DNA of 6,003 nucleotides, from assembly GCA_937928335.1 (NCBI GenBank), contig CALFWN010000390.1, positions 1 to 6,003 on the forward strand, given 5' to 3'. The notes beneath the pieces are model-generated. The model worked only from the letters and a program-made list of their open reading frames with translations. It made no database searches and was not told the origin of the DNA. Of the stretch, positions 4,437 to 6,003 are shown one piece after another. This DNA is from an uncultured Litoreibacter sp. Lineage in GTDB: Bacteria > Pseudomonadota > Alphaproteobacteria > Rhodobacterales > Rhodobacteraceae. Position numbers and translations under genes: made by a program. Numbering within the stretch: the stretch's first letter is position 1; each line of letters starts with the position of its first letter.

Positions 4437-5948
4437 ATGACGCCAAATTTTGCTCTCGACCTATCTGAAGATGGCATCGAGCTTTTGCACCGTTCACCTG
4501 ACGGCGCTGGCTGGTATCGTGAAGGGCGTGTCGATTTTTCGTCTGACGATATTGCCAACGGTCTTGCCACTTTGCGCGAGCGGGCCCTGGAGCTTGAAGG
4601 CGAAGGGTTTCAGACCAAGCTGATATTACCAAGCTCGCAGCTGCTTTACACCAGCGTCCCTATAGGCGCGGACGTCGCCGCCACTTTAGAAGAGCGCACG
4701 CCTTACCGCATTGATCAGTTGAGCTTTGACACCTCACAAGATGGTGGGGAGACGAAGATTGTCGCCGTAGCGCTTGAGACTTTGGGCGAGGCAGAAGGCT
4801 TCATCGGGCCGCATGGGCTCAACCCGGTCGGCTTCACCGCTAAACCTGACAATGGGCGCTTTGTTGGCGAGCCTATGTTGGGTGGAATGCTGGAGGGCGC
4901 CAGCAGCTTTGAAGTGGATAGGCAGCCGGTGCGCGTGATCGACAAGCCCGCGCCTGTCGCCCCAGAAGTTAGCGCGGATCAACCGCTGGCCGCCGATGAA
5001 GCAACGGACGCTGGTGTTGCGGAGGACGTATCAAACCTGTTCACCGAGACTGGGTCAGACACCAAAAGCGTTGAAAACGGTGCCGAAGATGACGTGCTTG
5101 TGCTTTCGGAGCGTGCCTCCCCGGATGCCGCGGAAGTTGAGGCTGCGCGTTCCGACACGGATGCGAGCCCGGCAGCCTTTTCCAGTCGAAGGCAAAGCGA
5201 TGAGAAAGGCGCCTCTGGCAAGACCGGGGAGCATATCAGCAAGCTCTCCACCAGAATTGCGATGCCTGGAAACGCGCCTAAACTTGGTGCCGCATCAGGT
5301 GCACCAAGCCCAAAGCGCAAGAACGAGGCCGATGCACCAACACCACCCGTGAAAAAGGCGCCAGCTGCGCCAACAGCCCCGGCAAGAATTGCCTCAGTCA
5401 AATCTGCCAAGGCTGCGCCGATCATTCCGGCACCTGCCGCATCTGGTCAAAAAACTGCCCCGCCCGCAGCCTTGGCCGCAGAGCTGGCGAAAGAGCGTGA
5501 CCCATTGGCCCGCCTTGCGGCCAACGACCGGCGTGGAAAACCCAGATTCCTCGGCCTGATCATGACCGCAATCTTGTTGATCTGCCTGGGCCTTGCCGCA
5601 TTGCTGTCTTCCTATGTCTTGCCGGATGATGCTGTGAGCAGGTTCTTCGGGCGCGAGGCAGTTGAAGAAACTGAACTGGCCGCCACCCCGGTTGAGCCAG
5701 AGGTGATCGAAGAACCGCTCACCGAGCTTCCGATCGAAGAAGAAATAGAGCTTGCGCGTCTGCCGAGCGAGGAAACTCCTGCGGAGTTTGAACCACTGCA
5801 GGAGCTCATTGAACCTGAGCCAGCACCGCTGGCCCCTGTCCCCTCTGCCGAGATGACGGAGGCACAGGCCCAGACGGCCTTTGCGGTCAGCGGGCTCAAT
5901 CGTTCGCTCGAAATCCCGAATTCGCCGATCAGCGTCGGGTGTGCCTAA
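4437..5948 (+). CDS. Single-pass membrane protein with GspL/PilM-like N-terminus; 3' end apparently lost
   Basis: A 503-residue protein of a family I recall only from Rhodobacteraceae, usually called hypothetical. Residues 1 to about 140 are folded-looking: FALDLSEDGIELLHR, then TKLILPSSQLLYTSVPI and LEERTPYRIDQLSFD, an arrangement reminiscent of the actin-like N-domain of GspL/PilM assembly proteins (inference). Residues about 160-365 are low-complexity Ala/Pro/Lys/Glu sequence, probably disordered. One transmembrane helix spans about 371-395, preceded by basic DRRGKPR, so the N-terminus should be cytoplasmic. An acidic Pro/Glu-rich tail follows. From about residue 486 (LNRSLEIPN to the stop) the codons run antisense through a phosphoesterase start, so the natural C-terminus seems missing; relatives I remember are longer. 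The ATG at 4437 fits the family start, but AGG lies only one base upstream, so initiation may be weak. Function unknown. Confidence 0.78.
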   Translation: MTPNFALDLSEDGIELLHRSPDGAGWYREGRVDFSSDDIANGLATLRERALELEGEGFQTKLILPSSQLLYTSVPIGADVAATLEERTPYRIDQLSFDTSQDGGETKIVAVALETLGEAEGFIGPHGLNPVGFTAKPDNGRFVGEPMLGGMLEGASSFEVDRQPVRVIDKPAPVAPEVSADQPLAADEATDAGVAEDVSNLFTETGSDTKSVENGAEDDVLVLSERASPDAAEVEAARSDTDASPAAFSSRRQSDEKGASGKTGEHISKLSTRIAMPGNAPKLGAASGAPSPKRKNEADAPTPPVKKAPAAPTAPARIASVKSAKAAPIIPAPAASGQKTAPPAALAAELAKERDPLARLAANDRRGKPRFLGLIMTAILLICLGLAALLSSYVLPDDAVSRFFGREAVEETELAATPVEPEVIEEPLTELPIEEEIELARLPSEETPAEFEPLQELIEPEPAPLAPVPSAEMTEAQAQTAFAVSGLNRSLEIPNSPISVGCA

Positions 5949-5984
5949 AGCAATATGCGTATCCGAAATCTGCGCGATTATCAT
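5898..5984 (-). pseudogene. Truncated calcineurin-like metallophosphoesterase (first ~29 codons only)
   Basis: Starting at the ATG complement of 5982-5984, the minus strand reads MIIAQISDTHIALGTPDADR followed by RIRDFERTI. This is the N-terminus of a metallophosphoesterase: hydrophobic first strand, then D8-T-H10, the Dx(T/S)H motif that supplies two metal ligands. A working enzyme of this family needs about 240 or more residues, including GDIV/H and GNHD-like motifs, and none is present. After I29 the frame stays open to 5394 but encodes only the antisense of the membrane-protein gene, with no phosphoesterase character. The gene therefore has lost its body. Its promoter would lie beyond the right edge; only 19 bases upstream are visible, with no clear Shine-Dalgarno. 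Confidence 0.72.
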
Positions 5985-6003
5985 TAATTCAGGCTGGCGT
6001 AAT

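Noticed and set aside
4415..4468. Short ORF (17 codons) overlapping the start of the membrane-protein gene
   Set aside because: It has no ribosome site and no support beyond an ATG and a stop; it is most likely chance.
5394..5897. Minus-strand open frame continuing the phosphoesterase start to 196 residues
   Set aside because: After codon 29 it shows no phosphoesterase motifs and is the exact antisense of the membrane-protein coding sequence; openness comes from the base composition of the plus-strand gene.

Overview
The window looks like ordinary chromosome of an alphaproteobacterium, most likely of the Rhodobacteraceae (Roseobacter group). This rests on moderately high G+C, the character of each protein, and a 503-residue protein whose N-terminus I recall only from that family. 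It is an inference from protein likeness; there is no 16S or other marker here. No phage genes, insertion sequences, CRISPR arrays or toxin/defence genes are visible.

Left part (1-1443): a complete tRNA-Tyr(GTA) gene on the minus strand is divergent from rlmB, a 23S rRNA 2'-O-methyltransferase of the SPOUT/TrmH family. A small four-cysteine zinc-ribbon protein follows rlmB after 13 bases, almost certainly in the same transcript. A textbook intrinsic terminator at 1414-1443 closes this translation-related unit.

Middle (1444-2928): a CoA-binding Rossmann protein (YccU type, plus strand) and a VOC-fold putative dioxygenase (minus strand) converge and share one CTAG as overlapping stop codons. 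The VOC gene is divergent from a small lipoprotein of the lytic transglycosylase type. Sulfur metabolism follows: metY (3007-4299), O-acetylhomoserine sulfhydrylase, makes homocysteine for methionine synthesis. Its leader carries a promoter-like pair of boxes, a dyad over the -10 box and a strong Shine-Dalgarno. A strong 12-bp hairpin lies after the gene.

Right part (4437-6003): a membrane-anchored protein has an N-terminal domain reminiscent of GspL/PilM-like actin folds, a long disordered Ala/Pro/Glu-rich linker, one transmembrane helix and an acidic tail. Its last residues run antisense through the first ~29 codons of a calcineurin-like metallophosphoesterase gene on the opposite strand. 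The phosphoesterase body is missing: where it should continue, the DNA is instead the coding strand of the membrane protein. The simplest reading is that a deletion fused two converging genes, removing both 3' ends, with the junction near 5890-5900. This is the most unusual thing in the window; the rest is well-formed housekeeping sequence.
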